Below are positions 7,086-14,701 of a stretch of DNA of 18,213 nucleotides, one piece after another; position 1 is the stretch's first letter; each line of letters starts with the position of its first letter. The stretch lies in NCBI GenBank assembly GCA_026396555.1, contig JAPLWO010000075.1:1-18213 (forward strand). Direction: 5' to 3'. Source of the stretch: Candidatus Magasanikiibacteriota bacterium (GTDB taxonomy: Bacteria; Patescibacteriota; Patescibacteriia; Magasanikbacterales; 2-02-FULL-50-9b). The position numbers were made by a program, and so were the translations under genes. A model generated the notes under the pieces. The model worked only from the letters and a program-made list of their open reading frames with translations, had not been told where the DNA came from and did no database searches.

Positions 7086-8467
7086 ACTTCGTGCGCGACT
7101 TTATAAATATCTCCCGCGCCCATTACCAACACAACGTCGTCCGGCAACGCGTGTTCGCGAATTAATTCTGTAACTTCTGGTAATGTACTTGCATACCACT
7201 GCGGTTTGTCTGATCCGCGCTCTGCAGAAATATCCTGCATCAATTGTTCGCTCGTTGCCGCAGCATCCTCTGCTTTTTCACGACCGCGCACATGATACAC
7301 TTCGTTTAAAATCAACGCATCAGAATCCGACAGCGCATGCACAAATTCTGTGTGCAATGCTTTGGTGCGATGATGCTGGTGTGGCTGATAAACTAAGAGC
7401 ACGCGTTTGTTTGGAAAAAATTCATGTGCAGCAGTCAGCGTTTCTCGAATCGCAGTTGGATGATGCGCATAATCCGAAATAACCGGCGCACCGCTCGCCG
7501 TTGTTCCCACGCGTTCAAAACGACGCCATGATCCTGGATATTCGATCAGCGCTTTCAATGCAACATCTGCTTCAACACCAACTTCGCGCGCCATTGTAAA
7601 TGCAGCGAGCGCATTCATCACGTTAAATGCTCCAGGGATGCGTAAACGTAATTCGTGTGCAACGCCATCAACCGTTTCTTCAATTGTTGCGGTCTGAACA
7701 CCATCTTCATTTTTTCGCGCAATACACCGAACATCACCGCTCTTAAATCCAAATGTTTTCGGTCCAGTCGCCGCGTCAGCAAATAATTTCATCACATCTG
7801 AATCATCGCCATTCACCACGCAATGATCACCTTCGATTTTGCCCACATAATTTTTAAATGTCGCGCACAACTTTTCGAACGTACCATAATAATCCAAATG
7901 ATCCGACTCCAAATTTGTAATTACAATTCTTTCAGGCGATAAATTCATCATCTGCGCTTCATGTTCGCACGCTTCAACAACAAAAATCGATCCTTTACCC
8001 AAATGTACATTTCCGTGTTCAAAAATCGGCACACGTGTTCCAACTAAGACTAACGGATCCATTCCCGCTGCAATCAACACACTACCAAGCATCGCAGTCG
8101 TGGTACTTTTTCCGTGCGTTCCTGAAACCGCGATCGTTTGATATTCTTTTGTTAATTCGCCAAGTGCCTGTGAATATGAAAATGTCGGAATGCCGCGATC
8201 ACCCGCCGCAACACGTTCTGGATTTTCTTCAGGAACTGCACCTGAATATACAACCGCTTCAACATCCGCGCCTACATGCGACGCGTCGTGTCCAATAAAA
8301 AGTTTAACCGCAAATGCATCGGCTTCGAGTTCGTCAGTAATCGGACTTTTTTCAGCGTCAGAACCAGTTACCACAATTCCGCGGCTTGCCAAAATTTTAG
8401 CCAACCCAGAAACGCCAATGCCGCCAATGCCAACAAAATGTACTTTTTTTGCGTTTAAAATGCTCAT
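7073..8467 (-). CDS. murC: UDP-N-acetylmuramate--L-alanine ligase MurC
   Basis: This 464-aa ATP-dependent ligase adds the first amino acid of the peptidoglycan stem. The N-terminal Rossmann motif HFVGIGGIGVSGLA (10-23) binds the UDP-sugar. GTHGKSTTT (116-124) is the ATP-binding P-loop. EACEHEAQMMNLSPERIVI and NLESDHLDYY form the central domain with the Mg/ATP-binding Glu and His. SDYAHHPTAI and VYQPHQHHRTKAL mark the C-terminal domain. Length is normal. It starts 4 nt after the ftsI stop and overlaps murB by 13 bp, so the three genes are almost certainly one transcript. Confidence 0.96.
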   Translation of the reverse strand: MSILNAKKVHFVGIGGIGVSGLAKILASRGIVVTGSDAEKSPITDELEADAFAVKLFIGHDASHVGADVEAVVYSGAVPEENPERVAAGDRGIPTFSYSQALGELTKEYQTIAVSGTHGKSTTTAMLGSVLIAAGMDPLVLVGTRVPIFEHGNVHLGKGSIFVVEACEHEAQMMNLSPERIVITNLESDHLDYYGTFEKLCATFKNYVGKIEGDHCVVNGDDSDVMKLFADAATGPKTFGFKSGDVRCIARKNEDGVQTATIEETVDGVAHELRLRIPGAFNVMNALAAFTMAREVGVEADVALKALIEYPGSWRRFERVGTTASGAPVISDYAHHPTAIRETLTAAHEFFPNKRVLLVYQPHQHHRTKALHTEFVHALSDSDALILNEVYHVRGREKAEDAAATSEQLMQDISAERGSDKPQWYASTLPEVTELIREHALPDDVVLVMGAGDIYKVAHEVCSK

Positions 8468-8471
8468 AAAA

Positions 8472-10235
8472 TCAATTAAAACCAGGTTTATCCGGCTGAA
8501 TGCCCAAGTACTCTACCAGAAATTTCGCAACTTCGCCAAATGTCGGCACCGCGGTACTTTCTGCATACACTGCTTTTGGCGCTTCATATTTAATCAGCAT
8601 CACAAATCGTGGATTATTTGCCGGTCCATACCCGATAAATGTATGGTTCATTTCCTCCGTGTATTTTCCGCCTGGACCTGCAATTTGAGCAGTTCCTGTT
8701 TTCCCCACAATCGTATACCCCGCAACTTTCGCTGCATGTCCGTGACTTTCTTCAACTACCGTCCGCATCATCTCTGTCGCTTTCGCCGCGGTCTGTTTTG
8801 TAATTACCTGTCGGATCGTTGTCGGATCATTATAGTCCGTTGTACCATTATCTTTATTCCACGCATACACAATTGTCGGCTTCATCATCACACCGCCATT
8901 TGCAATTGTCGCATACACCTGTAGTAATTGAATCGGCGTCGTCGTTAAACCTTGGCCAAATGATGCAGTTGCCAAATAAACAGACCCGGGGCGCGATAAC
9001 GATTTAATATTTCCCGTCTCTTCTGTTTTTAATTCAATTCCCGTTTTCTGACCCAAACCAAATTCATTCACATATTTTCGAAATGCATCTTGCCCCATCG
9101 CATCAGCCGCAAACACCGTTCCTGTATTAATCGATTCGCGAATAACACTTGCCATGGTTTGTTTTCCCCATGCTTTATTTCCCGCGTTTCTAATTGTGAA
9201 TTTATCACGCTTTACAAAACCAGCATCCACATACGTCGTATCCGGACTCACGGCGCCTGTATTCATCGCTGCAGTCATGGTCACCAGTTTAAAAACTGAA
9301 CCTGGTTCAAACGCCGTAAAAATTGCGTTGTTATTATAAACGCTCGCCGACACAACATCTCTATAATTATTCGGATCAAAATTCGGCACGTTACACATTG
9401 CAAGAATGCGGCCTGTTTTTGGATCTTCAATAATTCCCGTTGCACTACGCGCGAAATATTCCAAGATTCCTTTTTGCAGCGCGTTACACAATTGCAATTG
9501 AATCGTTCGATCAATTGTTAAAATGACATCATCGCCATCGTGCGATTCTGTAAAATCTCGATCAGCAACCGGAATCCACGCGCCAAATGGATCGCGTTCT
9601 GTTTTAATATATCCATTCGTGCCGCCGAGTCGCACGTTAAAATATCCTTCAATGCCATATTGTCCAATTGCCTCACCCGCAGAATTTTTCCCCATGAAGC
9701 CCGTGACTTGACCCAACAATTCATTCTCAGGATAATATCGAGCAGGCACACGATCAAAATAAATTCCATCAATATCTTGTTTGCTTAATTCTGCAGTGAG
9801 CGCATCCGCAATTTCCGGTTTTACATCTTTTAATAAAATTTGGTATGCACGCGATTTCTGTGATAATTTTTGTTTTAATATGTCCGTATCTTCTGAAGAT
9901 AGCGACGCAGCGGTCGCAACGATCCCCGCAACACGATCCCCGTCTACAATTTTCCGATTATCACTTATCAAAACCATTTGATCACGATTGAGTGCCACCG
10001 GATAAACCGCTTGCTGACCATCACGCGCATCACGTGTATAAATTTGACCTCGTTTTGCTTTAATTGTTTGGCTAATATTGTGCGAAACGCCAGCTTGTCG
10101 AACATATTCTGAGTGCTCGAGCACCTGAATAATGAATAGTCGCACCAGAAAAATGCCCGCGACCGCAAGCCAAAAACCGCCTGCGATACGCAAGCGTTTA
10201 ACTTCTGGATCTGCATGTGGACTATATCGTGCCAT
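8472..10235 (-). CDS. ftsI: Division-type class B penicillin-binding protein (FtsI/PBP3-like transpeptidase)
   Basis: The protein is 587 aa from the ATG at 10235. A short cytoplasmic tail is followed by one membrane helix (about 16-40, AGGFWLAVAGIFLVRLFII), the PBP dimerisation domain, and a transpeptidase domain. All three active-site motifs are present: SVFK (Ser313, Lys316), SIN (368-370) and KTG (512-514). It cross-links septal peptidoglycan outside the membrane. The assignment to FtsI rather than PBP2 rests on the linkage to murC and murB and on the separate mrdA at 12142. A GTG at 10265 is in frame but lies upstream of the predicted transcription start, so the ATG was chosen. No SD is seen. 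Confidence 0.9.
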   Translation of the reverse strand: MARYSPHADPEVKRLRIAGGFWLAVAGIFLVRLFIIQVLEHSEYVRQAGVSHNISQTIKAKRGQIYTRDARDGQQAVYPVALNRDQMVLISDNRKIVDGDRVAGIVATAASLSSEDTDILKQKLSQKSRAYQILLKDVKPEIADALTAELSKQDIDGIYFDRVPARYYPENELLGQVTGFMGKNSAGEAIGQYGIEGYFNVRLGGTNGYIKTERDPFGAWIPVADRDFTESHDGDDVILTIDRTIQLQLCNALQKGILEYFARSATGIIEDPKTGRILAMCNVPNFDPNNYRDVVSASVYNNNAIFTAFEPGSVFKLVTMTAAMNTGAVSPDTTYVDAGFVKRDKFTIRNAGNKAWGKQTMASVIRESINTGTVFAADAMGQDAFRKYVNEFGLGQKTGIELKTEETGNIKSLSRPGSVYLATASFGQGLTTTPIQLLQVYATIANGGVMMKPTIVYAWNKDNGTTDYNDPTTIRQVITKQTAAKATEMMRTVVEESHGHAAKVAGYTIVGKTGTAQIAGPGGKYTEEMNHTFIGYGPANNPRFVMLIKYEAPKAVYAESTAVPTFGEVAKFLVEYLGIQPDKPGFN

Positions 10236-10242
10236 GTGTGAC

Positions 10243-10251
10243 AGTATATCA
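10243..10251 (-). promoter_or_regulatory. Extended -10 promoter of ftsI (leaderless)
   Basis: The minus strand reads TGATATACT (10251..10243), an extended -10 of TGnTATACT form. Seven nt separate it from the ATG at 10235, which places the transcription start at the ATG itself. No good -35 is seen. It is divergent from the tRNA promoter, whose -35 begins at 10259. Confidence 0.6.
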
Positions 10252-10258
10252 TTTTTTA

Positions 10259-10287
10259 TTGACACGCGTTATAAGGTGCGATAAAAT
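10259..10287 (+). promoter_or_regulatory. Promoter of tRNA-Pro
   Basis: TTGACA (10259-10264), a 17-nt spacer, then TAAAAT (10282-10287). Transcription would start near 10294, about 15 nt before the mature tRNA. Confidence 0.85.
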
Positions 10288-10308
10288 TTTGTGGTTATTT
10301 TATTTTAT

Positions 10309-10381
10309 CGGGCTGTAGCGCAGTTGGTAGCGCGCGTCGTTCGGGACGATGAGGTCGTGGGTTCAAATCCCGCCAGCCCGA
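10309..10381 (+). tRNA. tRNA-Pro (anticodon CGG)
   Basis: A complete cloverleaf can be drawn. The acceptor CGGGCTG (10309-10315) pairs fully with CAGCCCG (10374-10380). The D-stem is GCGC/GCGC. The anticodon stem CGTCG/CGATG holds the loop TTCGGGA, giving anticodon CGG. The variable loop is AGGTC, and the T-arm GTGGG-TTCAAAT-CCCGC has the GTTCAAAT signature. The C1-G72 pair and discriminator A are typical of bacterial tRNA-Pro. No 3' CCA is encoded. Own promoter and terminator flank it. Confidence 0.96.
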
Positions 10382-10384
10382 CTT

Positions 10385-10413
10385 AAAAAATCCACTTTCA
10401 TGGTGGATTTTTT
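10385..10413 (+). terminator. Terminator of tRNA-Pro
   Basis: AAAAAATCCAC (10385-10395), a short loop, then GTGGATTTTTT (10403-10413) form an A-tract/stem/T-tract hairpin starting 4 nt after the tRNA. Its symmetry would let it work in both directions. Confidence 0.9.
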
Positions 10414-10453
10414 AATTACCCGAAGCACGTGTATATTTTACCAAGTGCAAAAA

Positions 10454-10488
10454 TGTTTAACTTTTTCAAATAAATTGTTTAACTTTTT
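10454..10488 (+). repeat. Direct repeat TGTTTAACTTTTT x2, 22-bp period
   Basis: TGTTTAACTTTTT occurs at 10454-10466 and again at 10476-10488, spaced 22 bp, about two helical turns. It lies 28 bp upstream of the -35 of the membrane-protein promoter and could be a regulator site or an AT-rich upstream element. Confidence 0.5.
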
Positions 10489-10515
10489 TTATCACACATA
10501 ATTGATCACCCTCCC

Positions 10516-10544
10516 TTGACAAAACCATATTTTTTAGTTAATCT
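10516..10544 (+). promoter_or_regulatory. Promoter of the PQ-loop-like gene
   Basis: TTGACA (10516-10521), a 17-nt spacer, then TAATCT (10539-10544). The predicted leader is about 37 nt and ends with GGAGG (10578-10582), five nt before the GTG start. Confidence 0.8.
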
Positions 10545-10587
10545 AAAAATCTGGAATTAGCCAGCATAACCACGAGTGGAGGTTGCT

Positions 10588-11187
10588 GTGCAACCACATG
10601 AAAGCCTCGGTCTTCTCTCAGGCATTATATTTGGCGCGGCGTTTGTGCCATACATTACCTCGATCCTACGCAAGGAAAGACCTGCAATCCCCGTTCGAGC
10701 ATCTTGGCTCATCTGGAGTATTAACGGCACGATCGCATTCTTTGCTGGCACACGCGATCCTTCCACTGCATGTTTCTGGATTTTGCTTGCGGGCGCAGCC
10801 GGCCCCATCATCACGTTTCTGTGTTCACTCAAGCACACAGGTCCAGTTTCCAAAGTCCAAATCACCAGCCTTGTCATTGCCGCGTTCAGCTTCGGTCTCT
10901 ACAAAATGACGCAAAATGCCACGGTCATGATGTTACTCGTAATCGTGGCGGACGGCTGCGGAACATGGCCAACGTTTCTAGAGGTTCGTAAAAATCCTGA
11001 GAATGAGGACAAACTCGCCTGGGCTTCATGGTCACTTGGCGTGACACTCAATCTAGCTGCAACAATTTTGAAACCAGGCGAAACAAGCTGGACAGACTGG
11101 ATTTTCGCGGTCTGGATGTTCATTGGCGCAAATGCGGTCACTAGCCAGGTTGCCTATGGGCTCATTAAGATGAAAAAACGCACCTGA
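10588..11187 (+). CDS. Seven-helix membrane protein with PQ-loop/SWEET-like repeats
   Basis: The protein is 199 aa from the GTG at 10588, chosen because GGAGG ends five nt before it; an in-frame GTG at 10576 overlaps the SD. About seven hydrophobic segments are visible. The first and fifth each run into a Pro-containing turn followed by basic residues: FGAAFVPYITSILRKERP near the start and CGTWPTFLEVRKNPEN in the second half. Such paired motifs after helices 1 and 5, in a 3+1+3 layout, recall PQ-loop/SWEET transporters, though the strict PQ dipeptide is replaced by PY and PT. The substrate is unknown and transport is inference. The gene is a single transcription unit with its own terminator. 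Confidence 0.72.
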   Translation: MQPHESLGLLSGIIFGAAFVPYITSILRKERPAIPVRASWLIWSINGTIAFFAGTRDPSTACFWILLAGAAGPIITFLCSLKHTGPVSKVQITSLVIAAFSFGLYKMTQNATVMMLLVIVADGCGTWPTFLEVRKNPENEDKLAWASWSLGVTLNLAATILKPGETSWTDWIFAVWMFIGANAVTSQVAYGLIKMKKRT

Positions 11188-11195
11188 ATTAAAGT

Positions 11196-11229
11196 CCACT
11201 CGTACGCAACCGCGGCGAGTGGCGTTTTT
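11196..11229 (+). terminator. Terminator of the PQ-loop-like gene
   Basis: CCACTCG (11196-11202) pairs with CGAGTGG (11216-11222), followed by CGTTTTTATTT. It lies 8 nt after the stop codon and just before the vanW promoter. Confidence 0.88.
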
Positions 11230-11240
11230 ATTTCCACTCA

Positions 11241-11269
11241 TTGACATTTCCCCATTTTCATGCTATGCT
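11241..11269 (+). promoter_or_regulatory. Promoter of the VanW-domain gene
   Basis: TTGACA (11241-11246), a 17-nt spacer, then TATGCT (11264-11269). The start of transcription near 11276 leaves about 10 nt before the ATG at 11286, with no SD. Confidence 0.8.
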
Positions 11270-11285
11270 TTCGTCCACATTATTT

Positions 11286-12236
11286 ATGGACATCGACAAA
11301 CTCCGAGCGCTCGTTAACGCACACGAGCAACCACGCCGAAAAGCACTCTCATCTCAACTTCCGCAACTCAAACGCGGAATTCTTTTAGCGCGCCGTACGC
11401 ATCGTTCTATAAAAAATTATTTGAATCCAAAAGTTACTAACAAAAAATCTAAAACTTTTTTCACTCATGTCATCGCTCGTCACCAAAGTGTCCTCGTGCG
11501 AAAACTCGGCGACAGCGATATTAATTTACAAAAAGAAAAAATCACAAACCTCCAACGCGCCTGTGAAGATTTAAACGGCGTAATTATCGATCCGGGTAAT
11601 ATTTTTTCACTTTGGCATACGATCGGCCAACCAACGCACAAAAAAGGCTACGTGAACGGGATGCTGCTTTCCAATGGAAAAGTTGTCCCGGGAATTGGCG
11701 GCGGACTCTGTCAACTTTCCAATTTTTTATGTTGGATTTTTATGCACGCGGACACAAAAATTATCGAACGGTACCATCATTCGATGGATGTGTTTCCAGA
11801 TTCTGGACGCGTACTCCCATTTGGTAGCGGCGCGACATGTCTCTATAATTTCGTTGATCTCAAAATCAAAAATACAAGTGCCGAACCACTTCAATTAAAA
11901 ATTTGGGTTACTGAAAATCATTTGAAAGGTCAACTTGTTTCACCACAATCTGCTGAAGCAAAATTTTCTGTGTTTGAAGCTGAACATTGTTTTATTAAAA
12001 CGCCAACAAAATATTTTCGTTACAACGAAATTTCACGTGCGAAAAAAATTAATGGCGAAGAAATTTCGCGCGAAAAACTTTTTACGAACTTCGCGCCTGT
12101 TTTATATCCGATTACGACAGAATATTTGTCAAAAAATAATTTTACCGTTGTCGATATCCAGCCCACCACGTATAAAAATCTCGCGCCGCAGGAACCGCAG
12201 TACTTGACCCCTCAACCCCTTCTTCAATCAAAATAA
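11286..12236 (+). CDS. VanW family protein
   Basis: The protein is 316 aa from the ATG at 11286. Upstream in-frame codons fall in or before the promoter, so they are excluded. A basic N-terminal part of about 75 residues is followed by the VanW domain: IIDPGNIFSLWHTIGQPT, KKGYVNGMLL, PGIGGGLCQLSNFL, ERYHHSMDVFPDSGR and PFGSGATCLYNF. The domain is named after the vancomycin-resistance cluster gene, but its activity is not established. No clear signal peptide is seen. The last 40 or so residues (from TTEYLSKNN) extend past where the family usually ends and lie largely antisense to the 3' end of mrdA. Location beside the mrdA/mreBCD operon suggests a cell-wall link, which is inference. Resistance should not be assumed. 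Confidence 0.88.
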   Translation: MDIDKLRALVNAHEQPRRKALSSQLPQLKRGILLARRTHRSIKNYLNPKVTNKKSKTFFTHVIARHQSVLVRKLGDSDINLQKEKITNLQRACEDLNGVIIDPGNIFSLWHTIGQPTHKKGYVNGMLLSNGKVVPGIGGGLCQLSNFLCWIFMHADTKIIERYHHSMDVFPDSGRVLPFGSGATCLYNFVDLKIKNTSAEPLQLKIWVTENHLKGQLVSPQSAEAKFSVFEAEHCFIKTPTKYFRYNEISRAKKINGEEISREKLFTNFAPVLYPITTEYLSKNNFTVVDIQPTTYKNLAPQEPQYLTPQPLLQSK

Positions 12237-14076
12237 CGGTTACAATTTCCGGATGATCATACGGTGCGTACGATTCAAACCATGCATGAGGCGCCTTGCT
12301 CACCGACCATTGTGCGGTTCCGGTTTTCCCCGCAATTGCAAGTGGAATTTGCTGCAAACTACGCGCACTTCCCGCCAAAATCGTTTGGCGCATACCATCT
12401 TGCACGACTTTTAGCCATTTTTCATCAATTGGAATTTTCGCCGCGACAACAGATTTTTTTACGACCTCAGTTCCATCCGGCTGGGTTTCATATAATTCCA
12501 ACCGCGGTTTCCACAGCGTTCCATCATTCGCAATCGCCGAAATTCCCATCGCCAATTGCAAAGGTGTGATTAATAAATCACCTTCGCCAATCGACATGTT
12601 ATAAGTGTCACCCGGATACCATTGCTCACCTCGTACATCTTGTTTCCATGCGGGGCTTTGAAGAAAACCATCTGCTTCACCAACAAAACCACTGTCGGTC
12701 GAACGACCAAACCCAAAATATTCTAAATATTGTTTCATTTTTGCAGGACCAAGCCCGGGTTGATTTCCATATCCACCACCAATCTCATAAAAAAAGGTAT
12801 TCACTGATTCCGCAATTGCCTTCGTCACATTTGTCACACCGTGCCCGCCCACTTTCCAATCCGGAAAAAAACGATTACCAATTTTTAATCCGCCCGTACT
12901 CAATACAGTTGTCGTTGGCGTAATAATTCCCTCTTGCAATGCCGCCGCCGCATAAAACGGCTTGATCGTTGATCCAGACGGAAACTGTCCACCTACCGCG
13001 CGATTCAATAATGGATCATCTGAATTATTTAATAACGCAGAATATGCCTCCGGCGAAATAGTATCCGCAAATGTATTACTACTATATGATGGTAATGACA
13101 CTAACGCCAAAATTGTTCCATCGCGCGGGTCAACCGCAACCGCAGAACCACGCGTTCGATGTGAAATTGCGAGGCCTTTTCGAAGCGCGTCCTCTAAATG
13201 TTTTTGAACTTCATAATCAATCGACAAAACAACACTCGATCCCGGCGTTGGATCTTTAACAGAAACAGTACGACGTTCAGCACCATGCGCATCAACCTCA
13301 GCATCTCGCTCCCCTGGAATTCCACGCAAAGCTGTTTCAAACATCGATTCAATTCCTGTTTTACCAATCGTATCAGTTGGAAAATAAGTCGCTCCAACTT
13401 GCGCATCCAATTCATCAGGAGAAATACGTCCTACGTAGCCCAATAAATGAGAAAAACTTTCTGGCAAAGGCTCTTGTTTACCTGGCACACCCGCCAAGTA
13501 ATTTCGTTTCGCACCACGCTCAATCGTCAAACTCGGAAATGCTGCACTTTTTAAATATACCGACACCGCTTCATCATAATTAATCGGTTCTTTTACAACC
13601 ACACTCGCATACCGATATTTTTGAAATGCGGTTAAAATTTTATCAATTTTTTCGCCCGGTACCGCAATCGTATTTCCAAGATCGCGAATCTGCTGTTCAC
13701 GTGACGCTTCGTCGCGCGGCAAATCTTGTGCGCGAATTGTTAAACGAAAGTTTGGCACATTCGCAACAAGCGGGATTAAATTTCGATCAAAAATAACACC
13801 TCGCTCCGACACAATCGGCTGCACATGCAAGCGATTGTGTTCGGCAAGCGTTCGCCACTCTGCATTTTGTAAAATCTGCAACTGCACCACACGCGCCGTC
13901 AACGCAAAAATAAAAAGTAAACTAATAATTCCAAAAATTAAAATTCTCGATCGCCCGACTGAAGTACCTAAAAAAGAAATCGAATGTCGATCATCGATTA
14001 ACTGCGCGTCTGGCGCTGCATCTTCAACCCAGCGCTGACGTCGAGGAACAAAAAGTGTTTGTTCAAATAACTTCAT
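12142..14076 (-). CDS. mrdA: Penicillin-binding protein 2 (elongation transpeptidase)
   Basis: This 644-aa class B PBP cross-links side-wall peptidoglycan. A cytoplasmic tail is followed by one membrane helix (about 44-62), the dimerisation domain (QPIVSERGVIFDRNLIPLV), and the transpeptidase domain with STIK (Ser369, Lys372), SVN (424-426) and KTG (584-586). The GDTYNMSIGEGDLLITPLQL block is typical of PBP2. The start ATG overlaps the mreD stop as ATGA, so the two are translationally coupled. It is the last gene of the mre operon. No terminator is visible; instead its last 95 bp overlap the convergent vanW gene. Confidence 0.94.
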   Translation of the reverse strand: MKLFEQTLFVPRRQRWVEDAAPDAQLIDDRHSISFLGTSVGRSRILIFGIISLLFIFALTARVVQLQILQNAEWRTLAEHNRLHVQPIVSERGVIFDRNLIPLVANVPNFRLTIRAQDLPRDEASREQQIRDLGNTIAVPGEKIDKILTAFQKYRYASVVVKEPINYDEAVSVYLKSAAFPSLTIERGAKRNYLAGVPGKQEPLPESFSHLLGYVGRISPDELDAQVGATYFPTDTIGKTGIESMFETALRGIPGERDAEVDAHGAERRTVSVKDPTPGSSVVLSIDYEVQKHLEDALRKGLAISHRTRGSAVAVDPRDGTILALVSLPSYSSNTFADTISPEAYSALLNNSDDPLLNRAVGGQFPSGSTIKPFYAAAALQEGIITPTTTVLSTGGLKIGNRFFPDWKVGGHGVTNVTKAIAESVNTFFYEIGGGYGNQPGLGPAKMKQYLEYFGFGRSTDSGFVGEADGFLQSPAWKQDVRGEQWYPGDTYNMSIGEGDLLITPLQLAMGISAIANDGTLWKPRLELYETQPDGTEVVKKSVVAAKIPIDEKWLKVVQDGMRQTILAGSARSLQQIPLAIAGKTGTAQWSVSKAPHAWFESYAPYDHPEIVTVILIEEGVEGSSTAVPAARDFYTWWAGYRQR

Positions 14077-14612
14077 AAACCACGACTTCCCATCACCGTA
14101 ATTGGTGAACGATTATGCCACCATCGCGGTACCAGCGTGTAAATAATTCCGCACACAACAGCAGTGGCGATGCTTTGAATGAGCGCAGATAACGCAACAC
14201 TCGATACTGAAATAATAATCGGTTGATTCGTAAACCAATTATATATAAATGAAACAATTCCCATCGACGTCACCCAACATGCGCCAATAAAAAGTGAAAT
14301 CACCGTACAACCAACCAGCGATCGATGCGTAATAATTTCATTTGAAATTTGCGTTGCAAAAATAATCAAAAACACAAAACTCACAATTCCAACACCGAAA
14401 CCACTGCTCCGATATAAATCAGTCACGCCGATGAGCGTTATCAAAAACCAAAACATCGATGGCCGCATCCGAAAAATCAACGCGCACGCAATCATGATTG
14501 GAATAAGCGGAAATTCAGAGTATGGAAATGGCAGCGCCACAATAAAACCTACGGCCACAACACCGAAAAAAAGTCCTCCCAAAAAAATTAATAATGCGCG
14601 TAAGAAATTCAT
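14073..14612 (-). CDS. mreD: MreD-like membrane protein
   Basis: This 179-aa, very hydrophobic protein has about five or six membrane segments, beginning LLIFLGGLFFGVVAVGFIVA. An internal FWFLITLIGVTDLYRSSGFG region fits MreD, which links the MreBC scaffold to PBP2 in rod-shaped cells. MreD diverges fast, so the name rests mainly on its place between mreC and mrdA. The ATG at 14612 overlaps the natural mreC stop codon (TGA 14611..14609), and its own stop overlaps the mrdA start. Such chained ATGA overlaps show tight operon structure. Confidence 0.8.
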   Translation of the reverse strand: MNFLRALLIFLGGLFFGVVAVGFIVALPFPYSEFPLIPIMIACALIFRMRPSMFWFLITLIGVTDLYRSSGFGVGIVSFVFLIIFATQISNEIITHRSLVGCTVISLFIGACWVTSMGIVSFIYNWFTNQPIIISVSSVALSALIQSIATAVVCGIIYTLVPRWWHNRSPITVMGSRGL

Positions 14613-14701
14613 TTTTTCAAAATTATCGACACATGTTTAATTTCGTCGTACGTAATCGCCGGCTCGATGAGCGCATGTTGAAATGGCTCATAAGTTTCGC
14701 G
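14609..14701 (-). pseudogene. mreC: Detached C-terminal tail of MreC, in frame after the internal TGA
   Basis: The 30 codons following the TGA read RETYEPFQHALIEPAI, then TYDEIKHVSIILKK and stop. This is the expected MreC ending (EPFQ..xIEPAxxYxxxxxVxIIL). The stop TGA at 14611..14609 overlaps the mreD ATG, so the original gene plainly spanned 15400..14609. No start codon or SD would let the tail be translated alone. Confidence 0.85.

Noticed and set aside
8190..8924. Long plus-strand open frame across the murC/ftsI junction
   Set aside because: It lies antisense to two well-supported genes, has no promoter or SD, and its translation has the biased composition of a shadow frame.
11241..11285. 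Earlier starts for the VanW-domain gene
   Set aside because: Codons at 11241-11285 overlap the promoter (TTGACA/TATGCT), so they would precede or fall at the transcription start.
11286..12236. VanW-domain gene as a vancomycin-resistance determinant
   Set aside because: No vanHAX-type ligase or VanRS regulators are present, and the domain is common in non-resistant bacteria.
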